Source: Rhizobium sp. R635
Lineage (GTDB): Bacteria > Pseudomonadota > Alphaproteobacteria > Rhizobiales > Rhizobiaceae
Length of the DNA stretch: 64,000 bases
Direction of reading: 5' to 3'
Assembly: GCF_002211285.1 (NCBI RefSeq)
Contig: NZ_LOKX01000012.1
Location: 310,001 to 374,000 of the forward strand
A program made the translations under genes and the position numbers. Positions 36,202-45,972 of the stretch are shown piece after piece (positions within the stretch are counted from its first letter, which is position 1; every line of letters begins with the position of its first letter). The notes under the pieces were generated by a model that saw only the letters and a program-made list of their open reading frames with translations, had not been told where the DNA came from and searched no databases.

Positions 36202-37398
36202 ATGGGAAAGGTCTATATCGTCGGCACGTGCGACACCAAGGGAGCAGAACTGAGCTACGCCAAGGAGGTGGTTCTTGCGGCTGGAGCCGATGCCTTACTG
36301 GTTGATGTCGGTACGCTCGGGGACGGCTTCGGCGCCGATATCCGTGCACGCGACGTCGCCGAATTTCATTCTGGGGGTGCCGCGGCCGTGCTCGGGCAGA
36401 CCGATCGCGGAACGGCGGTCTCTGCCATGGCCAAGGCGCTGACGGCGTTCCTGAAATCGCGTGACGATATCGGTGCCGTGCTCGGCCTCGGCGGAACCGG
36501 CAACACCGCGCTGGTGACGGAGGCGATGCGGGCGCTCCCCATCGGCCTGCCGAAACTGATGGTCTCGACGGTCGCTTCAGGCAATGTGGCGCCCTATGTC
36601 GGACCGAACGACCTCACCATGATGTATTCGGTCGTCGACGTCGCCGGCCTGAACGCGATCTCGCGCAAGGTGATCGGCAATGCCGCCAATGCGGCGGCCG
36701 GCATGGCCCGTAACCCCATTCCCGCCTCGATGGACGACCGGCCGGGCATCGGCATGACCATGTTCGGCGTCACCACCTCCTGCGTCACCCAGGTTCGCGA
36801 GATGCTCGGCGAGACGCATGAAATCTACGTCTTTCATGCCACCGGCGTCGGCGGTCAGTCGATGGAGAAGCTTGCCGATTCCGGCCTGCTGCAGGGGGTG
36901 ATCGACGTGACGACCACGGAGGTTCCAGATCTCCTTGTCGGCGGTGTCTTTCCGGCGACCGAGGATCGCTTCGGCGCCATCATCCGCACCGGCCTGCCCT
37001 ATGTCGGCTCGGTCGGCGCCGTCGACATGGTGAATTTCGGAGCGCGGGAAACGGTGCCGGCAGCCTTCCGCGACCGCAAGCTCCACGTCCACAATGCGCA
37101 GGTGACACTGATGCGCACCACGCCGGAAGAAAACACCCGGATCGGCGCCTTCATCGTCGAACGGCTCAACCGGATGCAGGGGCCGGTCCGTTTCCTGCTG
37201 CCGCTTCAGGGCGTTTCGGCAATCGACGCCGCCGGCCAGCCGTTCCACGATCCCGAAGCCGACGCGGCGCTGTTTTCCGCCATCCGCACCGGTTGGCGCG
37301 ATGTGCCGAACAGGCGCCTCATCGAGATCGATGCCCATATCAACAGCCCGGAATTTGCCGCCGCGCTCGTCGCGAGCTTCCACGAGATCCATGCCTGA
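36202..37398 (+). CDS. Tm-1-like ATP-binding domain protein (UPF0261)
   Basis: A 398-aa cytosolic protein. It opens with [15 protein letters not shown] and carries the glycine-rich stretch [10 protein letters not shown] near 95-105, features of the UPF0261/Tm-1 N-terminal domain, which binds ATP. The biochemical role in bacteria is unknown. GAGGAAAACC precedes the ATG. In tomato Tm-1 this domain is fused to a TIM-barrel-like domain; here that second domain is the next gene. Confidence 0.9.
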   Translation: MGKVYIVGTCDTKGAELSYAKEVVLAAGADALLVDVGTLGDGFGADIRARDVAEFHSGGAAAVLGQTDRGTAVSAMAKALTAFLKSRDDIGAVLGLGGTGNTALVTEAMRALPIGLPKLMVSTVASGNVAPYVGPNDLTMMYSVVDVAGLNAISRKVIGNAANAAAGMARNPIPASMDDRPGIGMTMFGVTTSCVTQVREMLGETHEIYVFHATGVGGQSMEKLADSGLLQGVIDVTTTEVPDLLVGGVFPATEDRFGAIIRTGLPYVGSVGAVDMVNFGARETVPAAFRDRKLHVHNAQVTLMRTTPEENTRIGAFIVERLNRMQGPVRFLLPLQGVSAIDAAGQPFHDPEADAALFSAIRTGWRDVPNRRLIEIDAHINSPEFAAALVASFHEIHA

Positions 37399-37408
37399 GG
37401 AGAGAGTT

Positions 37409-38233
37409 TTGACCCGTATCGACAGAAACGACATATTGAAGAAGCTTCGCCGCAAGATCGCCGAGGGCCAGCCGATCATCGGCGGCGGTGCCGGCACCGG
37501 CCTTTCCGCCAAGAGCGAGGAAGCCGGCGGCATCGACCTGATCGTGATCTATAATTCCGGCCGTTACCGCATGGCCGGGCGCGGCTCGCTGGCCGGCCTG
37601 CTCGCCTATGGCAATGCCAACGAGATCGTCAAGGAGATGGGCCGCGAGGTGCTGCCGGTCGTACGCCACACGCCGGTGCTCGCCGGCGTCAACGGCACCG
37701 ATCCCTTCATGCTGCCCGATCACTTCCTCGACGAATTGAAGTCCATGGGCTTTGCCGGCATCCAGAACTTTCCCACCGTCGGGCTGATCGACGGCACCTT
37801 CCGCGCCAATCTCGAAGAGACCGGCATGGGCTTCGATCTGGAAATCGACATCATCGCCCGTGCCCACGCCAAGGACATGCTGACGACACCCTATGTCTTC
37901 AGCAGCGACGACGCGATTGCCATGACCAAGGCCGGTGCCGATATCGTCGTCTGCCATCTCGGCCTGACCACCGGGGGCGCGATCGGCGCCGAAACGGCGC
38001 TGACGCTCGACGGATGCGTGGAGAAGATCAATGCATGGTCGGATGCCGCGAGATCGGTGCGCGACGATGTCATCGTGCTCTGCCATGGCGGCCCGATCGC
38101 CATGCCGGCTGATGCGGCCTATGTGCTCGCCCGCTGCAAGGGCTGCAACGGCTTTTACGGCGCAAGCTCGATGGAGCGCTTGCCGACCGAGGTCGCGATC
38201 AGGGCGCAGGTCGAGGATTTCGCGAAGATATAG
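37409..38233 (+). CDS. TIM-barrel protein, phosphoenolpyruvate hydrolase-like family
   Basis: A 274-aa TIM-barrel protein of the family annotated as phosphoenolpyruvate hydrolase-like, matching the C-terminal half of Tm-1. Motifs include [28 protein letters not shown] and [11 protein letters not shown] 37409 follows GAGGAGAGAG; an ATG at 37391 would overlap the upstream gene and has no site. It forms a two-gene unit with the ATP-binding half. The true substrate is not known. Confidence 0.88.
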   Translation: MTRIDRNDILKKLRRKIAEGQPIIGGGAGTGLSAKSEEAGGIDLIVIYNSGRYRMAGRGSLAGLLAYGNANEIVKEMGREVLPVVRHTPVLAGVNGTDPFMLPDHFLDELKSMGFAGIQNFPTVGLIDGTFRANLEETGMGFDLEIDIIARAHAKDMLTTPYVFSSDDAIAMTKAGADIVVCHLGLTTGGAIGAETALTLDGCVEKINAWSDAARSVRDDVIVLCHGGPIAMPADAAYVLARCKGCNGFYGASSMERLPTEVAIRAQVEDFAKI

Positions 38234-38259
38234 GCGTCGGTTGGACCGGCCGCACGTCA

Positions 38260-38293
38260 GCCGCCGGCGCCTCCATTGCGGGGCGCCGGTGGC
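38260..38293. terminator. hairpin between convergent genes
   Basis: GCCGCCGGCGCC-(10 nt)-GGCGCCGGTGGC, a 12-bp stem with one wobble pair. It lies between the ends of the TIM-barrel gene and the convergent dehydrogenase gene. There is a short AAAA on the plus side and no long T-run; probably a two-way terminator. Confidence 0.6.
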
Positions 38294-38307
38294 GAAAAGC
38301 GTTGGGG

Positions 38308-39159
38308 TCAAGCGCCGGTTTCGCGAGGCGCGAGGATGTCGTCCAATTGCCTGACGAGTGCGTGGCTGCCCTCCACGTCCTCTGCCAGCTTGGAGAAAAC
38401 ACCCGCCATGCCGCGGAAGATGGTTGCCGCCGGATCGTCCTCTCCGAGGAAATCGGCGATCTCCTGCATTTCGGCGATCCAGCGATAGGCTTTCGGATAC
38501 ATGTCGGGAATGGATTTCGACAGTTTCCGCTCGAAATCCGGAAGGCTGTCGGTCAATTCGGCTTTCAGGCTTTCGGCGGCTCCCGAGCGCGAGGCCGCAA
38601 GCAGCATGGCGGCGCCGAGGCCGGTAAATCCCTTGTTGATGCCGGCATAACACATTTTCAGCGCGGAGGCGGCGCCGAGCGGCCCGTCGAGCCTGCGGAC
38701 CGTGAGGCCGCAATCAACAAGCAGCCTGCTTCGCCCTGCGGTATCGCCGCTGATATAGATGGTCGGGCCGGGCCTGCCTGGTACCGGCGGGCCGCCGATG
38801 ATGGCGCCGTCCAGCACGTCTACGCCGCAGCCTTCGAACCGTGCCGCGAGCGCCTGCATCGTCTTCGGTGAGATTGCGTTGAGATCGATGAAAGGCGGCG
38901 GCGACCGCACCCTCGATGATATCTCCGCGACGAGTCCGGCGACGCTGATGGCTTCCGCCGGCGGCACGATCGACAGGATCAGCTCGGCCTTCGCCAGGTC
39001 CTCGCTGCCGACCGGCACCATGCCGGTGGCGGCAGCCCTCGCTATCGTTTTCTCGCTCCGGCCTTCGAGATAGGTCAGCACCGTCGCGCCATGGTCGACC
39101 AGCCGTTTGGCGACGGCACTACCCATGGCGCCCGCCCCGATAATCGCAAAATTCGGCAT
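38308..39159 (-). CDS. 6-phosphogluconate dehydrogenase-like NAD(P)-dependent enzyme
   Basis: A 283-aa beta-hydroxyacid dehydrogenase-type protein. The N-terminal Rossmann motif reads FAIIGAGAMGSAVAKRL, and the substrate loop contains DGAIIGGPPVPGRPG. The catalytic-lysine helix reads GINKGF in the C-terminal helical domain, which looks like the DUF1932 type. ATG 39159 follows GAGGCTCAC. It faces the Tm-1-like pair and may act in the same catabolic route, though it is not cotranscribed with it. Confidence 0.88.
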   Translation of the reverse strand: MPNFAIIGAGAMGSAVAKRLVDHGATVLTYLEGRSEKTIARAAATGMVPVGSEDLAKAELILSIVPPAEAISVAGLVAEISSRVRSPPPFIDLNAISPKTMQALAARFEGCGVDVLDGAIIGGPPVPGRPGPTIYISGDTAGRSRLLVDCGLTVRRLDGPLGAASALKMCYAGINKGFTGLGAAMLLAASRSGAAESLKAELTDSLPDFERKLSKSIPDMYPKAYRWIAEMQEIADFLGEDDPAATIFRGMAGVFSKLAEDVEGSHALVRQLDDILAPRETGA

Positions 39160-39306
39160 GTGAGCCTCGATCCGTGATGGCATTCGAACGAGAACTATTG
39201 CCGGTGGCCACGCCGTCAACTGCGACGATTCAGCCTGAGGTTCCGTCCTCGAAGGAATGTGCCGGCTTTCCACGGACTGCCGTTGCGATGTGGTAAAGGT
39301 TTCTGC

Positions 39307-39347
39307 TTGATATTGGTCAAGGCAGGCATGGCCGGCACCGGTATGAT
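39307..39347 (+). promoter_or_regulatory. FixK/FNR-type class II promoter
   Basis: TTGATATTGGTCAA at 39307-39320 matches the TTGAT-N4-ATCAA anaerobox at 9 of 10 positions. TATGAT lies at 39342-39347. With a start near 39355 the box is centred at about -41.5, the standard class II position, and the leader to ATG 39384 is about 29 nt. Confidence 0.7.
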
Positions 39348-39383
39348 CGGCGCGCCTGTTCCTATTCGAAGGTATTGATTGCA

Positions 39384-39830
39384 ATGTATCGGACGATCAT
39401 CTGCGCCATCGGCATGGGCTCTCGCGAAACGGCGATCCGGCTTCTGCGCCGGGCTGCGGCGCTGGTGGACGAAGGCGGCAGCATCGTCGTCATGCATGTC
39501 ATCGAGAATATCCCGCGCCACCATCTGGCTGACATCCCCGAGGAATTCGAGACGACAGCGATTATCGAGGCCGAGAGGAAGCTTGTAGCGCTCAGCAAGG
39601 AGCTCGCAGTTCCAGCGACGGTCGAGGTTCGCATCGGCGTTGCCGCCTCCCTGCTGGTGTCAGCCGCCAGGGAAAGGTCGGCTGACCTCATCCTGCTTTC
39701 ATCCCATGTGACCGATATTACCGACTACGTCTTCTCGTCGATCGTCGACAAGGTGGTGCGTCACGCCGGATGTTCGGTTCTCATCGACCGGCGTCCCGGT
39801 CAGGCACAGGAAGACGCGGCGCTGTTCTAA
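39384..39830 (+). CDS. universal stress protein, UspA family
   Basis: A 148-aa cytosolic protein with one Usp fold: MYRTIICAIGMGSRE at the start and, near the end, LILLSSHVTDITDYVFSSIV, where the usual G-2x-G-9x-G ATP loop is changed. It is the type often found in rhizobial low-oxygen regulons. ATG 39384 is taken with GAAGG upstream; a TTG nine nt before it is too close to that site. It is the first gene after the FixK/FNR-type promoter. Confidence 0.88.
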   Translation: MYRTIICAIGMGSRETAIRLLRRAAALVDEGGSIVVMHVIENIPRHHLADIPEEFETTAIIEAERKLVALSKELAVPATVEVRIGVAASLLVSAARERSADLILLSSHVTDITDYVFSSIVDKVVRHAGCSVLIDRRPGQAQEDAALF

Positions 39831-39919
39831 CCTTTCGCGCTCCCCTCCCCGGCTGCGGCCTGACAACCTATATCACCAGTGAATCAACGGCAGAATTGGC
39901 TGCCCGACCGGAGATTTGC

Positions 39920-40834
39920 ATGAGCCAGGATCCCTATGAGCTTCTGGGCGTGAAACGGGATGCGTCGCAAAAGGATATTCAAAGCGCATTCCGCAAGCTT
40001 GCCAAGAAACTTCACCCCGACCTGAACCCCGGCGACAAACGCGCCGAGGAGCGGTTCAAGGAAATTTCGACCGCTTACGAGATCTTGAGCGACGAAGAGA
40101 AACGCGGGCGTTTCGACCGCGGCGAAATCGATATGACGGGCGCCGAGCGGGCGCAGCGCAGTTACTATCGTGACTATGCTTCGGCGGGCGGTCCCGATAA
40201 TCCGTATAACAAGAGCGCGGGCTTTGCCGATTTCGGCGATGCCGACGATATCTTCGCGAGCTTCTTTTCGCGCCGCACCGGCGGCGGCCGGGCGCGCAGC
40301 CAAGGCCAGGACCGGCGTTTCTCCATGGAGGTCGACTTTCTCGAGGCCGTCAACGGCACCGGAACCGAGGTCAAGTTTCCCAATGGTCCCGCGCTCGAGG
40401 TTAAGATCCCGCCTGGAACCCGCGACGGCCAGACCTTGCGGCTGCGCGGCAAGGGCGAGCCGGGCATCGGCGGCGGGCCGGCGGGCGATGCGCTCATTGA
40501 AATCCACGTGCGCCCGCACCGCTTCTTCACGCGTGACGGCGACGACATCCGCCTGGAACTGCCGATTTCCCTCAACGAGGCGGTGCTCGGCGGCAAGGTG
40601 CGCGCACCCACACCGTCAGGACCCGTCAGCCTGACGCTGCCGCCTCATTCCAACACCGGGAAGGTTCTGCGTCTCAAGGGCAAGGGCATCGCAAAACGCG
40701 GCGGCGGACACGGCGACATCTACGTCTCCTTGAAGATCGTGCTGCCCGATAGCCCTGACGAACGGCTGGCGTCCCTGGTGAAGGAATGGGCGGCGGCACA
40801 TCCATACGATCCGAGGAAGAACATGGAGGCCTGA
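39920..40834 (+). CDS. cbpA: DnaJ-like co-chaperone, CbpA type
   Basis: A 304-aa type-B J protein. The J domain (5-70) has HPD at 32-34. A Gly/Phe-containing linker follows, then two beta-barrel substrate-binding domains (about 130-290) with no zinc fingers. It stimulates DnaK. ATG 39920 follows CGGAGATTTG. The next gene begins 2 nt after its stop and encodes a CbpM-like partner, the arrangement seen in E. coli cbpAM. Confidence 0.92.
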   Translation: MSQDPYELLGVKRDASQKDIQSAFRKLAKKLHPDLNPGDKRAEERFKEISTAYEILSDEEKRGRFDRGEIDMTGAERAQRSYYRDYASAGGPDNPYNKSAGFADFGDADDIFASFFSRRTGGGRARSQGQDRRFSMEVDFLEAVNGTGTEVKFPNGPALEVKIPPGTRDGQTLRLRGKGEPGIGGGPAGDALIEIHVRPHRFFTRDGDDIRLELPISLNEAVLGGKVRAPTPSGPVSLTLPPHSNTGKVLRLKGKGIAKRGGGHGDIYVSLKIVLPDSPDERLASLVKEWAAAHPYDPRKNMEA

Positions 40835-40836
40835 TC

Positions 40837-41160
40837 ATGAATGATCAAGAGTTCCGTCTCTATTTGAAAATCGATGTGGTCCAGCTCGATTTCTGGATCG
40901 AACAGGGGTGGTTGATCCCGGAGACGTCAAGGGGACAAAGGCAGTTTCGCGACGCCGACGTCGCGCGTGCCCGGCTCATCCTCGATCTCATGGGCAATAT
41001 GGGCGTCAACGAAGCCGGCGTCGATATCGTCATGGATCTGGTGGACCAGCTTCATGGCGTCAGGGGAACCATGGGTAAGCTGCTGACGGCGATCGGCAGG
41101 CAGGAACGGGACGTTCAGCAGCGATTGTTCGAGACTCTCAAGGACGTCGACCGGGTTTAG
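40837..41160 (+). CDS. cbpM: chaperone modulator CbpM-like, MerR-fold
   Basis: A 107-aa protein with a MerR-like N-terminal fold (LKIDVVQLDFWIEQGWL, then RQFRDADVARARLI) and a C-terminal helical part. CbpM binds and inhibits the J domain of CbpA. GGAGGCCTGATC precedes the ATG, and only 2 nt separate it from the cbpA-like gene. In length and position it fits CbpM rather than a DNA-binding MerR activator. Confidence 0.88.
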   Translation: MNDQEFRLYLKIDVVQLDFWIEQGWLIPETSRGQRQFRDADVARARLILDLMGNMGVNEAGVDIVMDLVDQLHGVRGTMGKLLTAIGRQERDVQQRLFETLKDVDRV

Positions 41161-41266
41161 ACGGTCGTTTCCGTGGCTCGGTCTCGTCGCCCCTTCTACG
41201 GCGATACGCGGCTCGTGCCTCTTTCGATGAGAGCGGTTGCAGTCGGGAAGAGCATAAGCCACCTAG

Positions 41267-41282
41267 GCTTGTTTAAGCAAGC
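41267..41282. promoter_or_regulatory. dyad upstream of napE
   Basis: GCTTGTTTAAGCAAGC is a near-perfect palindrome (14 of 16). Its centre lies 36 nt before the napE ATG. The spacing TTG-N6-CAA differs from the FNR-type TTG-N8-CAA, so the binding protein is unknown. Confidence 0.45.
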
Positions 41283-41310
41283 ATGTTATCGTCTGCGCTG
41301 GGGGTCTGTC

Positions 41311-41505
41311 ATGTCTGAATTGCTTCAAAAAGCATCGGGGCAGAGCAATCCGCGCGCGAAGCGCCGGACGGAAGTGTTGGCTTTTCTTGTCCTCGCATTC
41401 GGAATATGGCCTCTGGTGGCCGTGGGTGTCGTCGGCGGATATGGCTTCCTCGTCTGGATGTTTCAGATCGTGTTCGGCCCTCCGGGGCCGCCGGCGGGGC
41501 ATTGA
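41311..41505 (+). CDS. napE: periplasmic nitrate reductase accessory protein NapE
   Basis: A 64-aa membrane protein with a cytoplasmic basic N-terminus (NPRAKRRTE) and one or two closely spaced hydrophobic segments (VLAFLVLAFGIWPLVAVGVV, GYGFLVWMFQIVFGP), the profile of NapE. Its exact role is unknown. It opens the nap operon, followed 3 nt later by napF. Confidence 0.9.
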   Translation: MSELLQKASGQSNPRAKRRTEVLAFLVLAFGIWPLVAVGVVGGYGFLVWMFQIVFGPPGPPAGH

Positions 41506-41508
41506 GTC

Positions 41509-42012
41509 ATGTCCCATGCGCCGATGTCGCGACGTCAATTCCTTTCAGGCCGGCCGGCAGCGGCCGATGGCAGGATTTGCCCGCCGGGAACGTCGATGGA
41601 GGCCCTTGCCGCGGCATGCACCGGATGCGGACGATGCGAGGAGCGATGTCCCACCAAGATAATCCGTCTCGTGGACGGACTGCCGTCGCTCGCCTTCATG
41701 CGAGGCGAATGCACGTTCTGCGGTGAATGCGCGGCATCGTGCCCGCAGCCCGTCTTCATCGCGGAACGGATCGATCGTTTTGCCCATGTTGCCGCAATTG
41801 GCGATACCTGCCTGGCGAAGCGCGGCATCACCTGCCAGTCGTGTGGAGAAGTTTGCCCTCAGCAGGCGATCCGTTTCCGGCCCCGCATCGGCGGCCCATT
41901 TCTTCCGGAGCTTCGTACCGAGATTTGCAACGGATGCGGGGGATGCATCGCCAGCTGTCCGGTCAACGCCATCACGTTGCAGCCTTACGGGATGGAGGCG
42001 GCCGATGCCTGA
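41509..42012 (+). CDS. napF: ferredoxin-type protein NapF
   Basis: A 167-aa cytoplasmic iron-sulfur protein with four cysteine clusters (CTGCGRCEERC, CTFCGECAASC, CQSCGEVC and CNGCGGCIASC), enough for several [4Fe-4S] centres. NapF assists maturation of NapA. The first half contains MSRRQFLSG, which resembles a twin-arginine motif but in NapF is usually not processed. It overlaps napD by 8 nt. Confidence 0.94.
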   Translation: MSHAPMSRRQFLSGRPAAADGRICPPGTSMEALAAACTGCGRCEERCPTKIIRLVDGLPSLAFMRGECTFCGECAASCPQPVFIAERIDRFAHVAAIGDTCLAKRGITCQSCGEVCPQQAIRFRPRIGGPFLPELRTEICNGCGGCIASCPVNAITLQPYGMEAADA

Positions 42013-42289
42013 GCAGGCTCTGCGCTATCACATATCGAGCGCCGTGGTCGCGACCATGCCGGCCCGCACCGGGGCTGTGCTTACGGCGCTTGCCGAAATG
42101 CGGAATGTGGAAGTTCACGGTCATGCCAACGGCAAGATCGTCATCGTCATCGAGGGAACGAGCACGGGCGTGCTCGGCGATCGTCTGTCGCAAATCTCGC
42201 TCCTGGATGGGGTGATTGCGGCAAACATGGTGTTCGAGCATGTCGAGGAGGAGATGCAAGGCCATGACGGGAGAATTGAACAGGCGTGA
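42005..42289 (+). CDS. napD: NapA-specific chaperone NapD
   Basis: A 94-aa ferredoxin-fold chaperone that binds the twin-arginine signal of NapA before export. It opens [14 protein letters not shown] and has [16 protein letters not shown] in the middle, as in NapD proteins. It overlaps both napF (8 nt) and napA (26 nt), so translation of the three is coupled. Confidence 0.93.
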   Translation: MPEQALRYHISSAVVATMPARTGAVLTALAEMRNVEVHGHANGKIVIVIEGTSTGVLGDRLSQISLLDGVIAANMVFEHVEEEMQGHDGRIEQA

Positions 42290-44768
42290 CCTTCTGAAGG
42301 CCCAGGCCGCCGCCATCGCCGCGACCGCCGCGGGAATAGCGATGCCGGCCGCCGCGCAGCCGGTGCCCGGTGGCGTCGGTGCATTGGAGATCAAATGGTC
42401 CAAGGCCCCGTGCCGCTTCTGCGGCACCGGTTGCGGCGTCATGGTGGGCGTCAAGCAAGGCCAGGTCGTTGCAACGCATGGAGACATGCAGGCGGAGGTC
42501 AACCGCGGCCTGAACTGCATCAAAGGCTATTTCCTCTCCAAGATCATGTATGGCGAGGACAGGCTTCAGACCCCCCTGCTGCGCAAGCGCGACGGCCGCT
42601 ACGCCAAGGACGGCGAGTTCGAACCGGTGAGCTGGGACGAGGCCTTCGACGTAATGGCCGAGCAATGCAAGAAAGTGCTCAAGGACAAGGGGCCGACGGC
42701 TGTCGGCATATTCGGCTCGGGCCAATGGACGATCTTCGAGGGATATGCCGCCACAAAGCTGATGCGGGCCGGCTTTCGTTCCAACAACCTCGATCCCAAC
42801 GCCAGGCATTGCATGGCGTCTGCCGCCTACGGGTTCATGCGCACCTTCGGCATGGACGAGCCGATGGGCTGCTACGACGACTTCGAGAACGCGGACGCCT
42901 TCGTGCTCTGGGGCTCTAATATGGCGGAGATGCATCCGATCCTCTGGACGCGCGTCGCCGACCGCCGGCTCGGGCAGCCGCATGTGCGTGTTGCCGTGCT
43001 TTCGACCTTTACGCACAGGAGCATGGATCTTGCCGACATTCCCATCGTCTTCAAGCCGGGAACCGATCTGGCGATCCTGAACTTCATCGCCAATCACATC
43101 ATTCAGACGGGGCGTGTGAACGAGGCCTTCGTCCGCGATCACACGAAATTCGCACGGGGCGTCACCGATATCGGCTACGGCCTGCGCCCGGACAATCCGG
43201 TTGAAGTCGCCGCGGCCAACGCCACGGACCCCGGCAAGACCGAGCCGATGGATTTCGACGCCTTCAAGGAGTTCGTCAGCGAATACACGCTGAGGAAGAC
43301 GTCCGAACTCACCGGGGTCGATCCGGAATTCCTGGAGCAGCTGGCCGAACTCTATGCCGATCCCGGCCGCAAGGTGATGTCGCTTTGGACGATGGGCTTC
43401 AACCAGCATGTGCGCGGCGTCTGGGCGAACCAGATGGTCTACAATCTGCATCTGCTGACGGGCAAGATCTCCGAGCCGGGCAACAGCCCGTTCTCGCTGA
43501 CCGGCCAGCCGTCAGCCTGCGGGACGGCCCGTGAAGTGGGAACCTTCGCCCATCGTCTTCCTGCCGACATGACGGTGACGAATCCCGAGCACCGCAAGCA
43601 TGCCGAAGAAATCTGGCGGGTCCCGCAGGGGATCATTCCGGAGAAGCCTGGCTATCATGCGGTCCAGCAGGACCGCATGCTGAAGGACGGCAAGCTGAAT
43701 TTCTACTGGGTGCAGGTCAACAATAACGTCCAGGCCGGACCGAACGCCAGCAACGAGACCTGGCAGGGTTATCGCAACCCGGAGAATTTCGTCGTGGTTT
43801 CGGATGCCTATCCGACCATAACGGCGATGAGCGCCGACCTGATCCTTCCCGCGGCGATGTGGGTCGAGAAGGAAGGCGCCTATGGAAATGCCGAACGGCG
43901 CACCCATGTCTGGCATCAGCTCGTCCAGGCCAAGGGGGAAGCGCGATCCGACCTCTGGCAGATCGTCGAATTCTCCAAGCGATTTACCACCGATGAGGTC
44001 TGGTCGACGGACATCCTCGATGCCAATCCGGAGTATCGGGGAAAAACGCTCTTCGACGTGCTGTTCCGCAATGGCGAGGTGGATAAATTTCCGCTCAGTG
44101 AGATCAGTGCCGAATACGACAATGCCGAGGCCAAGGCATTCGGATTCTATATCCAGAAGGGCCTGTTCGAGGAGTACGCCTCCTTCGGGCGCGGCCACGG
44201 ACACGACCTCGCGCCCTATGATACTTATCATGAAGTACGCAGGCTCCGCTGGCCGGTGGTCAACGGCCAGGAGACGCGCTGGCGATACCGGGAAGGCTAT
44301 GACCCCTATGTGAAACCCGGCGAGGGCGTGAAATTTTATGGCCAGAAGGATGGCAGAGCCGTCATCCTGGCCGTGCCTTACGAGCCGCCGGCCGAATCTC
44401 CCGACGATGAATTCGACTTCTGGCTGGTTACGGGCCGTGTGCTCGAACACTGGCATTCGGGATCGATGACGATGCGGGTTCCGGAGCTTTACCGGGCGTT
44501 TCCCGGCGCGCGATGTTTCATGAATGCCGAGGATGCCCGCAAGCGCGGCATCAACCAGGGAGCGGAGGTGCGGATCGTTTCCCGCCGCGGCGAGATCCGC
44601 TCGCGCATCGATATCAGGGGCCGGAATCGAATGCCGTCAGGCGTGATCTTCGTCCCCTGGTTCGACGCCAGCCAGTTGATCAACAAGGTCACGCTCGACG
44701 CCACCGATCCCATCTCCAAGCAGACGGATTTCAAAAAATGCGCGGTCAAGATTCTTCCCGCCGTTTAA
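42264..44768 (+). CDS. napA: periplasmic nitrate reductase catalytic subunit NapA
   Basis: An 834-aa molybdenum enzyme that reduces nitrate to nitrite in the periplasm. The twin-arginine signal NRRDLLK is at residues 6-12. C50, C53, C57 and C85 bind the [4Fe-4S] cluster. C183 in RHCMAS is the likely Mo ligand, with two molybdopterin guanine dinucleotide cofactors expected. Length matches E. coli NapA. ATG 42264 is preferred to upstream alternatives because it places the signal peptide correctly. It receives electrons through NapC and NapB. Confidence 0.97.
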   Translation: MTGELNRRDLLKAQAAAIAATAAGIAMPAAAQPVPGGVGALEIKWSKAPCRFCGTGCGVMVGVKQGQVVATHGDMQAEVNRGLNCIKGYFLSKIMYGEDRLQTPLLRKRDGRYAKDGEFEPVSWDEAFDVMAEQCKKVLKDKGPTAVGIFGSGQWTIFEGYAATKLMRAGFRSNNLDPNARHCMASAAYGFMRTFGMDEPMGCYDDFENADAFVLWGSNMAEMHPILWTRVADRRLGQPHVRVAVLSTFTHRSMDLADIPIVFKPGTDLAILNFIANHIIQTGRVNEAFVRDHTKFARGVTDIGYGLRPDNPVEVAAANATDPGKTEPMDFDAFKEFVSEYTLRKTSELTGVDPEFLEQLAELYADPGRKVMSLWTMGFNQHVRGVWANQMVYNLHLLTGKISEPGNSPFSLTGQPSACGTAREVGTFAHRLPADMTVTNPEHRKHAEEIWRVPQGIIPEKPGYHAVQQDRMLKDGKLNFYWVQVNNNVQAGPNASNETWQGYRNPENFVVVSDAYPTITAMSADLILPAAMWVEKEGAYGNAERRTHVWHQLVQAKGEARSDLWQIVEFSKRFTTDEVWSTDILDANPEYRGKTLFDVLFRNGEVDKFPLSEISAEYDNAEAKAFGFYIQKGLFEEYASFGRGHGHDLAPYDTYHEVRRLRWPVVNGQETRWRYREGYDPYVKPGEGVKFYGQKDGRAVILAVPYEPPAESPDDEFDFWLVTGRVLEHWHSGSMTMRVPELYRAFPGARCFMNAEDARKRGINQGAEVRIVSRRGEIRSRIDIRGRNRMPSGVIFVPWFDASQLINKVTLDATDPISKQTDFKKCAVKILPAV

Positions 44769-45238
44769 GGCGACCGGAATGGCAGGCAATCGCAGCCGGC
44801 ATCGTCGTTTTCCTGGCGACGGCCGCCTTCGGCCAGGTGGTGCAGCAAACCGTCCCCCAGCTGGAAGGCCCGACGCCTTCGATGGAAACAGGGGATGCCA
44901 GGCCCCTGCCGAAGTGGATCGTCGACGACAAGCGCAGGATGCGCGCCTATCCGGACCAGCCGCCGATCATTCCGCATTCGATCGAAGGCTACGAACTGTC
45001 GGTCAATGCCAACCGCTGCCTCTCCTGCCACAAGCGCGAATTCACGCAGGATAGCGGCGCGCCGATGATCAGCGTCACCCACTATATGACGCGCGACGGC
45101 CAGATGCTCGCCGACGTCTCCCCTCGCCGCTACTTCTGTACGGCGTGCCATGTGCCGCAGGCGGACACCCCGCCGCTCGTCCCCAATGCGTTCAAGGATA
45201 TGAGCGAGCTCGGTTTCAAACCGGCCGGGAGCGAGTGA
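44738..45238 (+). CDS. napB: di-haem cytochrome NapB
   Basis: A 166-aa periplasmic electron carrier with two haem sites (CLSCH and CTACH) and an N-terminal membrane-type export signal ([17 protein letters not shown]). The start overlaps napA by 31 nt, with only a weak ribosome site, so translational coupling is likely. It forms the NapAB complex. Confidence 0.93.
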   Translation: MRGQDSSRRLRRPEWQAIAAGIVVFLATAAFGQVVQQTVPQLEGPTPSMETGDARPLPKWIVDDKRRMRAYPDQPPIIPHSIEGYELSVNANRCLSCHKREFTQDSGAPMISVTHYMTRDGQMLADVSPRRYFCTACHVPQADTPPLVPNAFKDMSELGFKPAGSE

Positions 45239-45243
45239 CCGTC

Positions 45244-45954
45244 ATGATCGCATTTATCAGGAAAGCGGTTCTCTGGGCGTGGTCGATCCTGACGACGCCG
45301 GCGGCGACGATCGGGCTCGGCGTCCTGACGCTCGGCGGCTTCGTCGGTGGCGTCCTGTTCTGGGGGGCGTTCAATACCGCGCTGGAACTGACCAATACCG
45401 AAAAATTCTGCACCTCCTGTCATGAAATGCACGACAACGTCTATCAGGAGCTTTCGCGCACCATCCATTTCTCCAACCGATCGGGCGTGCGGGCGACCTG
45501 TCCGGACTGTCACGTGCCGCATCAATGGACGGACAAGATCGCCCGCAAGATGCAGGCCTCCAAGGAGGTCTGGGGCAAGATATTCGGCACGATCAACACT
45601 CGCCCGAAGTTTCTGGAAAAGCGGCTGGAGCTTGCCCAGCATGAATGGGCGCGCATGAAGGCCAATGACAGCCTGGAATGCCGCAACTGCCATTCGTCGG
45701 TGGCCATGGATCTGCAGAAGCAGACGCAACGCGCCGCCGAGATCCATACCCGATATCTGCTTTCCGGCCAGGCGACCTGCATCGACTGTCACAAGGGTAT
45801 CGCCCACGAACTGCCGAACATGGAAGGCATCGATCCCGGCTGGAAAATGCCGAAGGAGCTCGAAGGCAGGAAGATGGTGAATGCGACGCCTATCGACGAC
45901 CTTCAGGAGGCCATGGCGAAGGCCCATGCCTCGTCCATGGAGGCTGCGAGATAG
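45244..45954 (+). CDS. napC: tetra-haem quinol dehydrogenase NapC
   Basis: A 236-aa membrane-anchored cytochrome c with one N-terminal helix (about 12-40) and four CxxCH sites (CTSCH from residue 56, CPDCH, CRNCH, CIDCH). It passes electrons from quinol to NapAB. GGGAGCGAG precedes the ATG. With no napGH in the operon, NapC is the only visible quinol link. The gene is followed after 18 nt by the convergent cdsA-like gene. Confidence 0.95.
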   Translation: MIAFIRKAVLWAWSILTTPAATIGLGVLTLGGFVGGVLFWGAFNTALELTNTEKFCTSCHEMHDNVYQELSRTIHFSNRSGVRATCPDCHVPHQWTDKIARKMQASKEVWGKIFGTINTRPKFLEKRLELAQHEWARMKANDSLECRNCHSSVAMDLQKQTQRAAEIHTRYLLSGQATCIDCHKGIAHELPNMEGIDPGWKMPKELEGRKMVNATPIDDLQEAMAKAHASSMEAAR

Positions 45955-45972
45955 TCTTTCGCGGATGAAACC

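Noticed and set aside
41267..41282. Palindrome before napE as an FNR/NnrR box
   Set aside because: Half-sites are TTG-N6-CAA, two nt too close for this protein family.
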